33,882 bases of DNA from Ignavibacteriae bacterium HGW-Ignavibacteriae-3 (GTDB lineage Bacteria > Bacteroidota > Ignavibacteria > Ignavibacteriales > Melioribacteraceae). Location of the stretch: assembly GCA_002839795.1 (NCBI GenBank), contig PGYS01000018.1, positions 1 through 33,882 on the forward strand, in the 5' to 3' direction. A program made the position numbers and the translations under genes. This document shows positions 7,677 to 14,964 of the stretch, one piece after another; the first letter of the stretch is position 1; every line of letters starts with the position of its first letter. The notes beneath the pieces were generated by a model that worked only from the letters and a program-made list of their open reading frames with translations, ran no database searches and was not told the DNA's origin.

Positions 7677-9185
7677 TTATGGATTTAAACCCGTATGGCA
7701 ATCTGAGCAATTCATTTCTTTCCAGGCATCTCCCGAATCTTTATCAGGATGCTTGAATACCAGGAACGAATTTATTGATGAAACTTCCAGATTAGCAGGA
7801 GGTCCCTGAGCATTGATATAATGACATTGATTGCAGTCCTTTTTTATCAATCGTCCTTTATCCGTTGAATGATTATCAGTATGACACCGGAAACATCCCA
7901 GGAATTCAAAATGACCAATGTTATTGGGATAAACGTCCCATCTCACTTTCATTTCCGGGAAAATATTTTTCTTAAATTCATCCTGAATTCCTTTAACCGC
8001 CTGATCGATAATATTCTTTTTCTTGGAATATATTTCAGGATAATTCTCCTTGTAATATGTATTTATACCGTCTCTTATGGCAATCATTGCCGTATCAGTA
8101 GTTGAATATTTCTTGCCAACGAGTTCCAATGCCTGGGCTTTTACCCACGGCAGATCTTTTGGAATAGTACCGGACGCGAGCGCCGTATTTATGAAAAAGG
8201 ATGGCGGCTGATAATTATGCGAAGGTCGATTGTGGCAGTCCATACAATCCATTGTTCTTGTCATCATTGTATCGAGAGATTTTTTGTCAACACTTTCATT
8301 AATATCCTGATAAATCTGGATCTCCCCGGTTTTAAGATTGGTATATCTGACCCACGGAATTTTTTCGCGTTTTTTATCTGTTGATTTATATTCAATCTTG
8401 ATATCGGGATTAATATGCCAGTGAATTCCCTCGGTTGTTCCAAATGCGCTTATCAAAGATCCTATCTTCATGGTGAGCGATATGTCCCATTCGGAATTTT
8501 TTTCATCCGTTAGATAGTGTCTTTGAGTGACAATATTTCTTGAGTAAAATTTTTGAGGCCAGTGACACTGCTCGCATGTTTCGCGGGCAGGACGCAAATT
8601 GGATATCGGTGTTTCGATTGGTCTAGGAACAGTTCCCAGTGTTACGGCATAGACCTGATATAAGCCTGAAAGTTTTGATCTGACATACCAGTCAGCTCCT
8701 TCGCCCACATGGCAGGCAACGCAGGCAACTTTAGCATGCGGAGAATTCTGATAGGCTATGTATTCGGGCGCCATAACACTATGGCATAATTTCCCGCAAA
8801 ATTCCACCGATTCTGTGTAATGAAATGCTTCATAGCTTCCGAAAGCAGTTAAAAAAAGGAAAATTGTAGTCCCGATCGAAAAAATGTAGAATGCATGTCT
8901 GTGGCGCAAATCATTAAGATTGACATGCGGCCACTCTCTTGGCGGAAGAATGTGATGTTTTTTATCGCGCTTTACCTTCAGAAACATTCCGATGGGAATC
9001 ATAACCAGGCCGGCAACTAAAAATCCGGGCAGAATAATATATACAACGAGTCCAAGGTATGTTCCGCCCCCTGACGAAAATGTAATAACAAATAAAAAGA
9101 TAATCATGAAAAGACTGATCAGCGCAATAGTAGCGCCGATAAGAGAAATCCAGTTTTGTGAAGAATGTGGTAATTTCAGCTTCAT
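7677..9185 (-). CDS. NapC/NirT-like membrane-anchored heptaheme cytochrome c
   Basis: A 502-residue protein with three predicted N-terminal membrane helices (about 12-36, 44-70, 98-118) followed by a long periplasmic region. Canonical CXXCH sites are at C155, C204, C314, C431, C451 and C493. A seventh site reads CGKLCH (130-135), a CX3CH spacing at the position of the first NapC/NirT-type heme and followed by SVMAPE. NapC/NirT proteins take electrons from the quinol pool and hand them to periplasmic reductases; this one is much longer than a tetraheme NapC. It is the last gene before the terminator at 7626-7653. It is 148 bases downstream of the nonaheme gene, with a GAAGGA ribosome-binding site, so it may also have its own promoter. 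The electron acceptor is not encoded in the window. Confidence 0.88.
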   Translation of the reverse strand: MKLKLPHSSQNWISLIGATIALISLFMIIFLFVITFSSGGGTYLGLVVYIILPGFLVAGLVMIPIGMFLKVKRDKKHHILPPREWPHVNLNDLRHRHAFYIFSIGTTIFLFLTAFGSYEAFHYTESVEFCGKLCHSVMAPEYIAYQNSPHAKVACVACHVGEGADWYVRSKLSGLYQVYAVTLGTVPRPIETPISNLRPARETCEQCHWPQKFYSRNIVTQRHYLTDEKNSEWDISLTMKIGSLISAFGTTEGIHWHINPDIKIEYKSTDKKREKIPWVRYTNLKTGEIQIYQDINESVDKKSLDTMMTRTMDCMDCHNRPSHNYQPPSFFINTALASGTIPKDLPWVKAQALELVGKKYSTTDTAMIAIRDGINTYYKENYPEIYSKKKNIIDQAVKGIQDEFKKNIFPEMKVRWDVYPNNIGHFEFLGCFRCHTDNHSTDKGRLIKKDCNQCHYINAQGPPANLEVSSINSFLVFKHPDKDSGDAWKEMNCSDCHTGLNP

Positions 9186-9333
9186 ATTTTTCCTTCAGAA
9201 TTGCTTATTAATATCTGGGAAGCAAAATACACTTTTTTTTAATTAGCGGGGTGCCCTTCGGCAGAGAGGACTATAAAGCCAAATTAAATATTTGGAAAAA
9301 TAGTCCACTTTACTTCACTCCAACGGTATATTA

Positions 9334-10608
9334 TTATGACCTTTTCTTTTCGCTATCTTTTATCTTAAAATACAGAGCAACAATAAAGACCAAGAATATA
9401 AGTGTGGCCAGGGCAAATCCGTTTCGTCTTGTATAATACTCATCTATTTCTATTTGCGCCAAGGCAGAAGCTTTTTCCGAAAATTCCACACCCTTAACGG
9501 TTTTTTCGCTTACCCTTGAAGAATCGAAAGTATGGACCAACGTTCGGGATTGTATTAAAGCCTGTTTGGCATCCTGAAGCTGGAATCCTATTTCAATATC
9601 ATTCATTCCTTTCTGTCTTACTTCTAAGTACTTAGCATTCGCTTCATCGAATTTATTTTTTAAGTGAATTAAAGATGAATATATTTTTTGCGAAACGGCA
9701 TATCCGCTGTCTCCGGTGGTATGACACTCAATACATGTAGATTCTTTTCCTATTCCGATCATTTCATCGTTTGGTTTTTGAACGCTATGATTACCGTGGC
9801 ATTGCTCGCACCCGTGAATTCCTTTTTGTTCAAATATTTTCGAAATTTTGGTTGCATTGAAATATTCGTAATTGGTTACATGACATGTTCCGCATACATG
9901 CGAAATGGATTTTACACCGGGGGGTGTGGCACCATGATTTCCGTGGCAATCATTACAAGCGGGAGCGCTAACGTCTTTATTTTTTAACAGAGCAATACCA
10001 TGCACACTTTTTGAATATTCCTCAAGCTGGTTTGTTGGAATTTTGTAATTTTTCATGAATTCTAAATTGCCGTGGCATTTATTACATGTATTCGGCACAT
10101 TTAACGCGTACACAGATGATCGGGGATCTTTCGCCGGCAGGATTGAATGCGCTGAATGACAGCTGGCGCATTCCGCTACATTTTGGTCTCCTGCCAATAA
10201 TTTCTTGCCATGTGCACTCGTATAATATTGCTCCACCTGATCAGTAGCTATTCTGGGTTGATATACCCTCATTATGTTTATATTCGAATGACATTTTCCG
10301 CAGAATTTTGGAATATCCTTTCGTTTAGGAACACCGACATATCCCTTCTTTGGACTCATTGCAATTTCCTGATCATCACTACTCGGATCGCCGCCATGAC
10401 AGGAAGAACAACTCAGAGCTGCATGCCGGTGAACATCACTTTCCAAAAAATCAGCCGGCAATAATTCAATTTCTTTATGGCATTTATAACATTGGTCTTC
10501 TTCAGAATTCCTATTTCCGGTAGCAGCCGTCTTTTGTGCGTTCACCGAACTTAGGAGGAAGAAAAACGGGAATGCATATATCGATAAGTTTATAAATATT
10601 TTTTTCAT
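9334..10608 (-). CDS. Nonaheme periplasmic cytochrome c with C-terminal membrane anchor
   Basis: From the ATG at 10608 the product is 424 residues and begins with a good signal peptide (about 1-24, ending VNAQ). An in-frame start further upstream would add 32 residues inside the cytochrome b gene and bury the signal peptide, so I reject it. Nine CXXCH motifs are visible, at C40, C67, C103, C147, C175, C218, C239, C267 and C292. After the heme region comes a helical stretch (about 300-395) and a membrane helix (397-414) with a basic tail, giving a periplasmic heme domain tethered at its C-terminus. It begins 11 bases after the cytochrome b stop, where bc complexes would place cytochrome c1 or an electron-accepting cytochrome. 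I infer that it receives electrons from the Rieske/cytochrome b module. Confidence 0.9.
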   Translation of the reverse strand: MKKIFINLSIYAFPFFFLLSSVNAQKTAATGNRNSEEDQCYKCHKEIELLPADFLESDVHRHAALSCSSCHGGDPSSDDQEIAMSPKKGYVGVPKRKDIPKFCGKCHSNINIMRVYQPRIATDQVEQYYTSAHGKKLLAGDQNVAECASCHSAHSILPAKDPRSSVYALNVPNTCNKCHGNLEFMKNYKIPTNQLEEYSKSVHGIALLKNKDVSAPACNDCHGNHGATPPGVKSISHVCGTCHVTNYEYFNATKISKIFEQKGIHGCEQCHGNHSVQKPNDEMIGIGKESTCIECHTTGDSGYAVSQKIYSSLIHLKNKFDEANAKYLEVRQKGMNDIEIGFQLQDAKQALIQSRTLVHTFDSSRVSEKTVKGVEFSEKASALAQIEIDEYYTRRNGFALATLIFLVFIVALYFKIKDSEKKRS

Positions 10609-10619
10609 TTTGTTGTTCC

Positions 10620-11702
10620 CTAAATTAAGTAGCCGACAACTGTCATTATCACGATGAACGCCACCACAATTATTCCGATTAAGGTTAAGGGTTGAATTTT
10701 CCAATTAGGTTTGTTTTTAATCTTTATATAGGGAATTATCATCCAGAAGAAACCTGCCACACCGAAGAACAGAACTCCCACCAGCTCTCCTTCCAGAAAT
10801 AATATATGAGCAGGCAAAAATTTAAGGGATTGGAACATGAACATAAAATACCATTCCGGTTTGATGCCTGCGGGTGCAGACGCAAATGCTTCCGCCTTGT
10901 TGCCCAGCTCCCACGGAAAATAAAGAGACAAGAAAATTAATAGATTAAAAACTACAATCCATAAAAGAAGATCTTTCAACGCAAAATCCGGGAAAAATGG
11001 GATATATTTTTTCTTCTCTTCTGGCAAATTCTTGAAGTGATCCGGTTCATGCATTCCCTGCTGCTGAATAAACAATAAATGCAGACCAAGAAATACAGTA
11101 AAAATTGCCGGAAGAATTGCCACGTGAATTCCAAAAAATCTTGAAAGAGTTGCCCCGGTTACATCTTCGCCCCCTCTCAAAAATGTTTTCAGCGGTTCGC
11201 CGATAATTGGCACGACTCCAACAATGTCTGTTCCTACTTTTGTAGCGAAGAAAGCAAGCTCATTCCACGGGAGAAGATAACCGCTGAATCCAAATGCGAG
11301 AGTAAAAACCAAAATAATAAAACCGGTTACCCACGTTAACTCTCTGGGTTTTTCATATGCTTTGGAAAAGAAGACGCTGAACATATGAACGAACGCAAAG
11401 AACACTAACAGATTAGCGGACCAGCTATGGACATTTCTTATCAACCATCCGAATCTAACTTCAGTGATAATAAACCGGACACTCTCATATGCGCTGTCTT
11501 CTCCCGGTCTGTAATATAAAAGAAGAAGTATTCCAGTGAACAACTGAACTAAAAAGAGAAAGAGTGTCACTCCTCCCATATAGTACCATAATGAATGTTT
11601 ATGTGCCGGCACTTTCTTGTGCTGAAGCAGATTACGAATAGGCGAGAGATCATACCGTTCATCTATCCAAGCTATAAACTTACTTCCAGTATTTTTGATC
11701 AT
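10620..11702 (-). CDS. Cytochrome b of a bc-type quinol oxidoreductase (fused b6 + subunit IV form)
   Basis: A 360-residue integral membrane protein with about seven helices, equal to cytochrome b6 (four) plus subunit IV (three) in one chain. The b-heme ligands appear to be H92/H106 and H193/H208; the 14/15 spacing is b6-like. The quinol-site PEWY motif is intact at 282-285. The b6 cysteine that binds heme ci lies in a FYCLGG context; here the equivalent reads WYYMGG (39-44), so a covalent ci heme is not expected. It oxidises quinol, probably menaquinol, at the periplasmic face together with the Rieske protein encoded two bases upstream. No cytochrome c1 gene follows; a nonaheme cytochrome takes that place. 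Confidence 0.95.
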   Translation of the reverse strand: MIKNTGSKFIAWIDERYDLSPIRNLLQHKKVPAHKHSLWYYMGGVTLFLFLVQLFTGILLLLYYRPGEDSAYESVRFIITEVRFGWLIRNVHSWSANLLVFFAFVHMFSVFFSKAYEKPRELTWVTGFIILVFTLAFGFSGYLLPWNELAFFATKVGTDIVGVVPIIGEPLKTFLRGGEDVTGATLSRFFGIHVAILPAIFTVFLGLHLLFIQQQGMHEPDHFKNLPEEKKKYIPFFPDFALKDLLLWIVVFNLLIFLSLYFPWELGNKAEAFASAPAGIKPEWYFMFMFQSLKFLPAHILFLEGELVGVLFFGVAGFFWMIIPYIKIKNKPNWKIQPLTLIGIIVVAFIVIMTVVGYLI

Positions 11703-11704
11703 AA

Positions 11705-12136
11705 TTAACCCTGTTTAGTAATTACAATTTCATCTTGAATTACTTTTACATCAAACTGTTCAAGGGGTCTTGGTGGCGGGCCAGAAACATTGCGTCCGTT
11801 AAGGTCGTAGATCCCATTGTGACAAGCGCATAAAATTTGCTTCGTATCAGTCTTATACTGAACAATACAATCGAGATGTGTACAGCCGGCAGATAATGCT
11901 TTTAACTGATTATCTTCTGTTTTTATGAGAATTACCGGCTCTCTCCCGAACTTAATTATTTTAGCGCTGTTTGTCGGGAGTTCTGAACTTAAACCCGCTT
12001 TGACAGAATTAACTTTTGGTTCGGCGCTTTTAGGCGGAATGAGAAACGAGAATACCGGATATAAAACGGCAACAATCCCGCCTATTCCCCCAACCCCCAG
12101 CAATGTGTTCAGAAATTTTCTTCTATCTAATTTCAT
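11705..12136 (-). CDS. Rieske [2Fe-2S] iron-sulfur protein
   Basis: A 143-residue Rieske protein with an N-terminal twin-arginine motif (RRKFLN, 5-10) and an adjacent membrane segment (about 12-33) that likely serves as an uncleaved anchor. Cluster ligands are C85/H87 (CTHLDC) and C103/H106 (CACHNG); C90 and C105 sit where the stabilising disulfide of bc-type Rieske proteins forms. The serine normally following CXCHG that raises potential is replaced by glycine or asparagine, while the nearby tyrosine (Y110) is kept, which suggests a lower redox potential. The protein shuttles electrons from the cytochrome b quinol site to a c-type heme. It precedes cytochrome b by two bases and follows the NrfD-type gene by 36. 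Confidence 0.95.
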   Translation of the reverse strand: MKLDRRKFLNTLLGVGGIGGIVAVLYPVFSFLIPPKSAEPKVNSVKAGLSSELPTNSAKIIKFGREPVILIKTEDNQLKALSAGCTHLDCIVQYKTDTKQILCACHNGIYDLNGRNVSGPPPRPLEQFDVKVIQDEIVITKQG

Positions 12137-12172
12137 GTTTAGTTCTAGTTTAATGAATAATCAGTTGATTAA

Positions 12173-13366
12173 TTATGGATTTCTGGCTTCCTCCCACGGC
12201 GGAAGAATTTTTGTCAGAAGATACAGTAACACAAATGGCAGACAAAAAATAACAACGGAGGCAAAAAATCCTTCCAAACCGAAAAACGTGATTTTATAAA
12301 CCGTCAAGCCTCTAAAACTTTTCGAGAACAATTGTCCACCGATCACAATGTTCCAGCGGGTAGAAAAAATCCCCACTTGGACAAGTATTGCCGAAATAAA
12401 ATAAACCATTTTTTTAAGATCTGATGGAGCTTTAAATATTTTAATCAGCGAAATCATTGCAAGGGGTATTAACATACCCATAAATAATTGTATTACAATT
12501 AAACTGATAAACAATTTATTGGAAACAAGATATGCTAAAATATTAATAGATTCCTCAGATTCATAAATACGGTGTATAAAATCTAACGCCTCAAGCGAGA
12601 AGTCTATTATCATTGCATAAAACAAGTAGCTCGCTAATTTGTCCAGACAGACAATATCCAACTCTTTGCCGCGGATAGGAGTGATTATCATGTACAAAAT
12701 GAGGACCATCGCTATACCGGAGACAATTGCAGAGAAGAGAAAAACAATCGGCATAAGAACACTAGACCACCATGGATTTGCCTTTATAGATCCGAATATG
12801 AAACCAACATAACCGTGCAGAAGGAACGCTGAAGGAATTCCAATAATCGTGATTATCTTAACCCATTTTTTATCAAAATGAATCGCTTTTTCAGAAATAT
12901 CCTTTGAAAAAAGGGAAATAATTTTATGAATCCATTTTTTGATGCCGGTTTCTTTCTGCGCCCACAGAATAATATCTCTTCTGTACTCAAACCAAATTTC
13001 CAGGCACAATACCGCCATCAGATACCAAGCATAAACAAATCCGAACATGGCCATTGCCGATGCACTGTTCGGCGTAATCAGTATTTCATATGATTTTTCC
13101 GGATGCCCCAAGTGACCAAGCAATGGAAGGGGCGCGACTATTAAGAACGCCATGGCCGTCAGCATTGCAAGGCGGTATGTCGGCTGAAGTTCTTTTACGT
13201 TAAATACCTTAACGAGAGATGCCAAGATGAAAGCTCCTGCGACAAGTCCTGTTAGATAAGGATATAATACTATGAGGATTCCCCAATGGAGTTCAATTTC
13301 ATTTGGAAAAATATATCCCCATACTTCCTTGAGTATCGGTGTCAGGTGTTGAATCAGCTCTTCCAA
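12173..13366 (-). CDS. NrfD/PsrC-superfamily quinol-interacting membrane subunit
   Basis: A 397-residue protein with about ten membrane helices and the general pattern of the larger NrfD-like branch (HybB/DsrP/HmcC type). Supporting features are the GHLGHPE loop around residues 83-89 and a RWNIVIGGQ segment near the C-terminus, a stretch that recurs in these proteins. Members exchange electrons between membrane quinone and a periplasmic ferredoxin-like subunit, which is encoded immediately upstream with a two-base gap. With the octaheme cytochrome and the [4Fe-4S] protein it forms a three-gene module resembling Nrf-, Qrc- and Cbc-type quinone oxidoreductases. The direction of electron flow cannot be told from sequence. 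Confidence 0.92.
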   Translation of the reverse strand: MEELIQHLTPILKEVWGYIFPNEIELHWGILIVLYPYLTGLVAGAFILASLVKVFNVKELQPTYRLAMLTAMAFLIVAPLPLLGHLGHPEKSYEILITPNSASAMAMFGFVYAWYLMAVLCLEIWFEYRRDIILWAQKETGIKKWIHKIISLFSKDISEKAIHFDKKWVKIITIIGIPSAFLLHGYVGFIFGSIKANPWWSSVLMPIVFLFSAIVSGIAMVLILYMIITPIRGKELDIVCLDKLASYLFYAMIIDFSLEALDFIHRIYESEESINILAYLVSNKLFISLIVIQLFMGMLIPLAMISLIKIFKAPSDLKKMVYFISAILVQVGIFSTRWNIVIGGQLFSKSFRGLTVYKITFFGLEGFFASVVIFCLPFVLLYLLTKILPPWEEARNP

Positions 13367-13368
13367 TT

Positions 13369-14169
13369 CTATTTTACCTCCACGTCTAAATTAGCGTAAT
13401 AGACTTTAGGTTCTGTATTGAGAGAAGGTTTAAGAATTCCGATTTTATTCATTCTTAAAAAGCGAACTAAAGGACTGGATTTTTTAGTAAGTTCACCAAA
13501 TACTCTTGCCTGGGTAGGACACACTTCAACACATGCAGGAACTTTATCCTGAACAATTCTATGATAACAGAAAGTACATTTCTCCGCCGTATGGGTTTCC
13601 GGGTGCAAGAACCGTGCGCCATAAGGACATGCCTGGATGCAATATCTGCAACCGACACAATAATCTGAATCAACAAGAATTACTCCGTCTTCACCGATAA
13701 AAGTGGCGCCTACCGGACAGACTTGAACGCACGGGGGGTTGTCACAGTGGTTGCAAATTTTTGGTACAAAAAAACTTCTTAGCAACTTTCGGTTCGAATT
13801 CGACAGATTACTGAACCCATCTATTGAACCATTAGGACTCTCAACCTGTACTTCGCCATTTTCATAGATTCGGTAGCGTTCAACCCAGGTTCTAAAGAAA
13901 AAGGGTACTTTAGGAACATTGTTTTCATTTTTACAGGCAACTGCGCATCTTCCGCATCCTATACATTTATTAATGTCTATGCCCATTCCCCATTTGTGGT
14001 TGCTCGGTACGTATCCATTTTTAAGCATCCATTTTTTTACAGTCTTTAATTTGTCGGTTGCTCCCAGCAGTCCAAATGCAATAGGCGCTAATGCGAGAAT
14101 GGCAATTTTTTTAAGAAAAGTTCTTCTCTCGACTTTCTTATCTATCACTTTTAAATTGCTTTCCATCAT
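13369..14169 (-). CDS. Periplasmic 4x[4Fe-4S] ferredoxin-like subunit with Tat signal
   Basis: The chosen ATG at 14169 overlaps the octaheme gene stop as ATGA and gives 266 residues; an in-frame ATG ten codons upstream would extend further into the cytochrome gene. A second ATG follows at 14166. The N-terminus has a twin-arginine motif (RRTFLKK, 15-21) and a hydrophobic segment, so export is in folded form. Sixteen cysteines form four clusters: C69/72/75/79, C139/142/147/151, C171/174/177/181 and C198/201/213/217. This is the DmsB/NrfC/HybA-type electron-transfer subunit. It should relay electrons between the NrfD-type membrane protein and the octaheme cytochrome. Confidence 0.93.
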   Translation of the reverse strand: MMESNLKVIDKKVERRTFLKKIAILALAPIAFGLLGATDKLKTVKKWMLKNGYVPSNHKWGMGIDINKCIGCGRCAVACKNENNVPKVPFFFRTWVERYRIYENGEVQVESPNGSIDGFSNLSNSNRKLLRSFFVPKICNHCDNPPCVQVCPVGATFIGEDGVILVDSDYCVGCRYCIQACPYGARFLHPETHTAEKCTFCYHRIVQDKVPACVEVCPTQARVFGELTKKSSPLVRFLRMNKIGILKPSLNTEPKVYYANLDVEVK

Positions 14170-14915
14170 TGGGCCTCGGGTAAATGTGGATAATGACATT
14201 GCCAGCAGACATATCTTGGTTCATGTGTAACCATATTTATCCTCGGAATAAATTTATCCGCTTTGGCACTTTGTGAATGGCACTGACCGCAAAATTCTCT
14301 ATCTACCGGTTTAGTAGGTCTGAATTCTCTCGGATGCAGTCTGTGTTTTTCGGTAGTAACATGACATTTTGTACAGGGAATATCCATATGGCTCGACACA
14401 GACTTCACACTCGATATTTCTGCATGACATGCAGAGCATTCCTTTGGTGCTTGTGGGGGGGTCGGGTTGTGCGGATTATGGCATGTTACACAAATTTTTC
14501 TCGGGTTATGAGCTTCAGAAACGATCTGCGGATAGCCCGTAGGCCGCGATGTATTATATTCGTGGCAGACAACGCAAAAAGTTCTGTCCCGTGGAATTTC
14601 CGGTTTAAACTGATCCGGATCGTTGGTATGATTAATAGACGGTCCATGACAAACTTCGCAAGAAAGGTTTTTATGATAATTCGCATTTTTAAGTTTCCAA
14701 AGATCATCATGACAATCAGCGCAAGCCTCCTGTCCAGCATATTTCAACTCCCGATCAGCATTCTCTTGAATTGAACCCGCACGGTAATGACCAACCAGTC
14801 CAAAATCTTTCGGTGTAAGAAGTGAGTTTGCTACAATAAAAACAGCTACAATGACAATTAAAAGCACTGACAAACGCTTAACTTGTTCTGGGATTTTATG
14901 CCATATTTTTTTCAT
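14166..14915 (-). CDS. Membrane-anchored octaheme cytochrome c
   Basis: A 249-residue protein with one N-terminal membrane helix (about 15-33) and eight CXXCH motifs, at C65, C86, C114, C142, C160, C181, C209 and C237, in a compact periplasmic domain. The TPKDFGLVGHYRAG segment just after the helix is a stretch I associate with cytochromes that accompany NrfD/ferredoxin modules. It heads the seven-gene respiratory cluster and overlaps the following ferredoxin gene by four bases. The inferred role is electron carrier between the iron-sulfur subunit and periplasmic acceptors. No strong ribosome-binding site is visible at its start; DUF2339 ends 49 bases upstream. Confidence 0.92.
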   Translation of the reverse strand: MKKIWHKIPEQVKRLSVLLIVIVAVFIVANSLLTPKDFGLVGHYRAGSIQENADRELKYAGQEACADCHDDLWKLKNANYHKNLSCEVCHGPSINHTNDPDQFKPEIPRDRTFCVVCHEYNTSRPTGYPQIVSEAHNPRKICVTCHNPHNPTPPQAPKECSACHAEISSVKSVSSHMDIPCTKCHVTTEKHRLHPREFRPTKPVDREFCGQCHSQSAKADKFIPRINMVTHEPRYVCWQCHYPHLPEAQ

Positions 14916-14964
14916 TAAGATGCTCGTTGTTACTTTTAGTATATGTTTTTACAAATCCGGTCTC

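Noticed and set aside
10609-10704. 32-codon N-terminal extension of the nonaheme cytochrome
   Set aside because: It lies inside the cytochrome b coding sequence and would place residues before a clear signal peptide; the ATG at 10608 is preferred.
14170-14199. Earlier start for the [4Fe-4S] subunit
   Set aside because: The ten extra codons overlap the octaheme gene, and the ATG at 14169 forms a typical ATGA stop-start overlap and keeps the Tat signal near the N-terminus.
14277-14774. 165-codon open frame on the plus strand opposite the octaheme cytochrome
   Set aside because: It is antisense to an unambiguous eight-CXXCH protein and shows no protein family features.
7677-14915. Nitrite reductase (Nrf) operon
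   Set aside because: NrfD- and NapC-like genes are present, but no pentaheme NrfA with a CXXCK site occurs in the window.
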